This document shows, in pieces, positions 62,791 through 64,000 of a DNA stretch of 64,000 nt. The stretch lies in NCBI GenBank assembly GCA_963725425.1, contig CAVRYJ010000031.1, positions 496,001 through 560,000 of the forward strand, given 5' to 3'. How positions within the stretch are numbered: position 1 is the first letter of the stretch; each line of letters opens with the position of its first letter. The position numbers and the translations under genes were made by a program. The DNA comes from Clostridium_I sp963725425. GTDB taxonomy: Bacteria > Bacillota > Clostridia > Clostridiales > Clostridiaceae. The notes under the pieces were generated by a model. That model did no database searches. It saw only the letters and a list, made by a program, of their open reading frames with translations, and was not told where the DNA came from.

Positions 62791-63168
62791 TCAAAACCCT
62801 TTTTGTGACATATTTTGTAAATTGTCAATTTCACATCCGCTTACAGTAGTATCATTGCCCAATTTCCCCATTACATCCATAATCGTAGGATCAGTCGATG
62901 TTGGTGCTGCTGTTCCTAATGAATTTACAAGATTTGTATTTGTGTTAGTATTAATTTCAGATCCTGCAGCAACATTTGTATTGTAAACTTCTATAGCTTG
63001 TTGCACAGTTTTTGCATCTGCCTGTACTCTAGCTGTCTTAGCTGACGCTACGTATCCTGATACTCTCGGTACAATGATAAGAGCTAAAACCGCTAAAATA
63101 GCTATTACGACGATAAGTTCAATAAGCGTGAATCCTTTCTTTTTCTTCTTTAATTTTAAATCTTTCAT
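62791..63168 (-). CDS. Type IV pilin
   Basis: The 125-residue prepilin has leader MKDLKLKKKKKG cleaved before FTLIELIVVIAILAVLALII, with Glu5, then helix VASAKTARVQADAKTVQQAI and a short Asn/Thr-rich globular part ending in NLQNMSQKGF. One Cys is present (SGCEID). AAGGGGG precedes the ATG. It lies between pilC and pilM, a normal place for a major pilin in clostridia. Confidence 0.92.
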   Translation of the reverse strand: MKDLKLKKKKKGFTLIELIVVIAILAVLALIIVPRVSGYVASAKTARVQADAKTVQQAIEVYNTNVAAGSEINTNTNTNLVNSLGTAAPTSTDPTIMDVMGKLGNDTTVSGCEIDNLQNMSQKGF

Positions 63169-63196
63169 GTTTTATCCCCCTTGAAATTTTTTATAT

Positions 63197-64000
63197 TTAA
63201 TTACCTGCCAAAGAATATGTTTGGAATATAGGTAATAAAATTGACACTATTACAAATCCTACAACTACACCAAGTATTATAATTATCGCTGGTTCTATTA
63301 AGGTAGTAAGTTGCGCTGTGGCAACTTCTATTTCTCCATCATAAAATTCCGCTGTTTTTGTTAATACAGAATCAAGTGTTCCTGATTCTTCTCCAACTTT
63401 AATCATCTGGGTTAGCATACTTGGGAAAATCCCCAATGAGCTAAGTGTTTCCGCCAGTGCCGCACCTTTTTGTAATTCCTCCATAGTTCCTAAAATCAAA
63501 TTTTTAACATATTCATTTTCTACAACATTTGCACTGATTTCAATGGCGGTCAATATGGAAACTCCACTATTAATAAGTATGCCAAAGGTTCTTGCAAATC
63601 TAGCCGAAATAAGTTTCCTATTTATTTTTCCAATTAGAACTATGTCCACTTTTAGCTTGTCATACTCAAATCTTTTTAGCTTGGTTATATATCTAAAACT
63701 AGCCATTAATGCAATGATACCTATAATATATATCCACCAAAAATTAACAAGTGAACTACTTATACCTGTAACTATCTTTGTTGGCAATGGAATATTCTTG
63801 GCTGTACCACCATTTTGAAGTATCATATTTGTAAAAGTAGGCACAACTTTTATGACTAAGACATTTACTACTATGAAGGCAAAAATTGAAATTATAGCTG
63901 GATAGGTAAGTGCTTGTTTTACCTTTTGTTGTTGTTTATATTCTTTTTCATAATAATCTGCTAATTTTTTCATAATTTCATCAAGATTTCCACTGGATTC
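63197..64000 (-). CDS. pilC: Type IV pilus inner-membrane platform protein PilC, N-terminus beyond window
   Basis: The frame is open to the window edge (ESSGNLDEIMKKLADYYEKE in frame), so the ATG at 63973 is internal. The visible 268 residues are the second half of the T2SF fold: a membrane helix (ALTYPAIISIFAFIVVNVLV), cytoplasmic domain with LISARFARTFGILINSGVSI and MIKVGEESGTLDSVL, and the last helix IEPAIIIILGVVVGFVIVSI. It forms the platform for pilus assembly. PilB and PilT are expected upstream beyond the window. Confidence 0.94.
   Translation of the reverse strand, partial: ESSGNLDEIMKKLADYYEKEYKQQQKVKQALTYPAIISIFAFIVVNVLVIKVVPTFTNMILQNGGTAKNIPLPTKIVTGISSSLVNFWWIYIIGIIALMASFRYITKLKRFEYDKLKVDIVLIGKINRKLISARFARTFGILINSGVSILTAIEISANVVENEYVKNLILGTMEELQKGAALAETLSSLGIFPSMLTQMIKVGEESGTLDSVLTKTAEFYDGEIEVATAQLTTLIEPAIIIILGVVVGFVIVSILLPIFQTYSLAGN

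Overview
The window is AT-rich, densely coded low-GC Firmicutes DNA. Strong Shine-Dalgarno sites, several TTG starts, SpoVB-type flippases, DUF4080 and DUF4397 proteins and a Gram-positive type IV pilus locus point to Clostridium sensu stricto. The species cannot be read from the sequence. Most genes lie on the minus strand. No rRNA, tRNA, CRISPR array or prophage was recognised.

Layout. 1-8.9 kb is a mixed region. It holds a DUF4062 protein cut by the window edge, a folded non-coding stretch, a Nudix hydrolase, a DUF3298-type protein, a HAD phosphatase, a B12-binding radical SAM protein with a methyltransferase-like partner, and a phospholipase C-like protein. Two genes here, a beta-propeller protein and a rubrerythrin-like protein, are broken by single-base shifts in A runs. 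9-20.4 kb holds two convergent lipid-linked sugar flippase genes, an RluA pseudouridine synthase, an M20 amidohydrolase, a long FtsA-like ATPase, an FAH-family enzyme, a MarR-MFS pair with a visible operator, and a nitroreductase. 20.5-34.5 kb holds a UvrD-type helicase, an AEC transporter, pncB with a HesB-like protein, a MacAB-type efflux operon, a frameshifted patatin gene, an SsuABC-like importer and ndk. 34.7-45.6 kb holds a D,D-carboxypeptidase, an operon of DUF488, YhaO-like nuclease, YhaN-like ATPase and CPBP protease genes, a DJ-1/PfpI protein, a DUF4397 protein and gltX.

45.7-64 kb is a type IV pilus and envelope-glycan locus read leftward. In transcription order it has pilC (cut by the window end), a pilin, a PilM-PilN fusion, PilO, two minor prepilins, a large PilX-like protein and a multi-membrane protein, then a terminator. 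After that come a glycosyltransferase fused to four tandem MshEN-type (probable c-di-GMP-binding) repeats, two more multi-membrane GT-C-like proteins, an RNase H-like protein, a second pilin and the prepilin peptidase. The MshEN-glycosyltransferase gene is split by an IS66-family element with an exact 8-bp target duplication, and the reading frame is restored exactly when the element is removed in silico. A 65-70 bp scrap of a third GT-C gene lies between two of the membrane-protein genes.

Two families of interspersed palindromic repeats run through the intergenic spaces. One has heptameric GTTAARA arms. The other has GGCATC...GATGCC ends and comes in long (about 160 bp) and short (50-70 bp) forms. 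Copies of both reach into the 3' ends of genes and supply their stop codons (ndk, the M20 gene, the DJ-1 gene, gltX and the DUF3298-type gene). With the MshEN-glycosyltransferase, these repeats are the most unusual content of the window.
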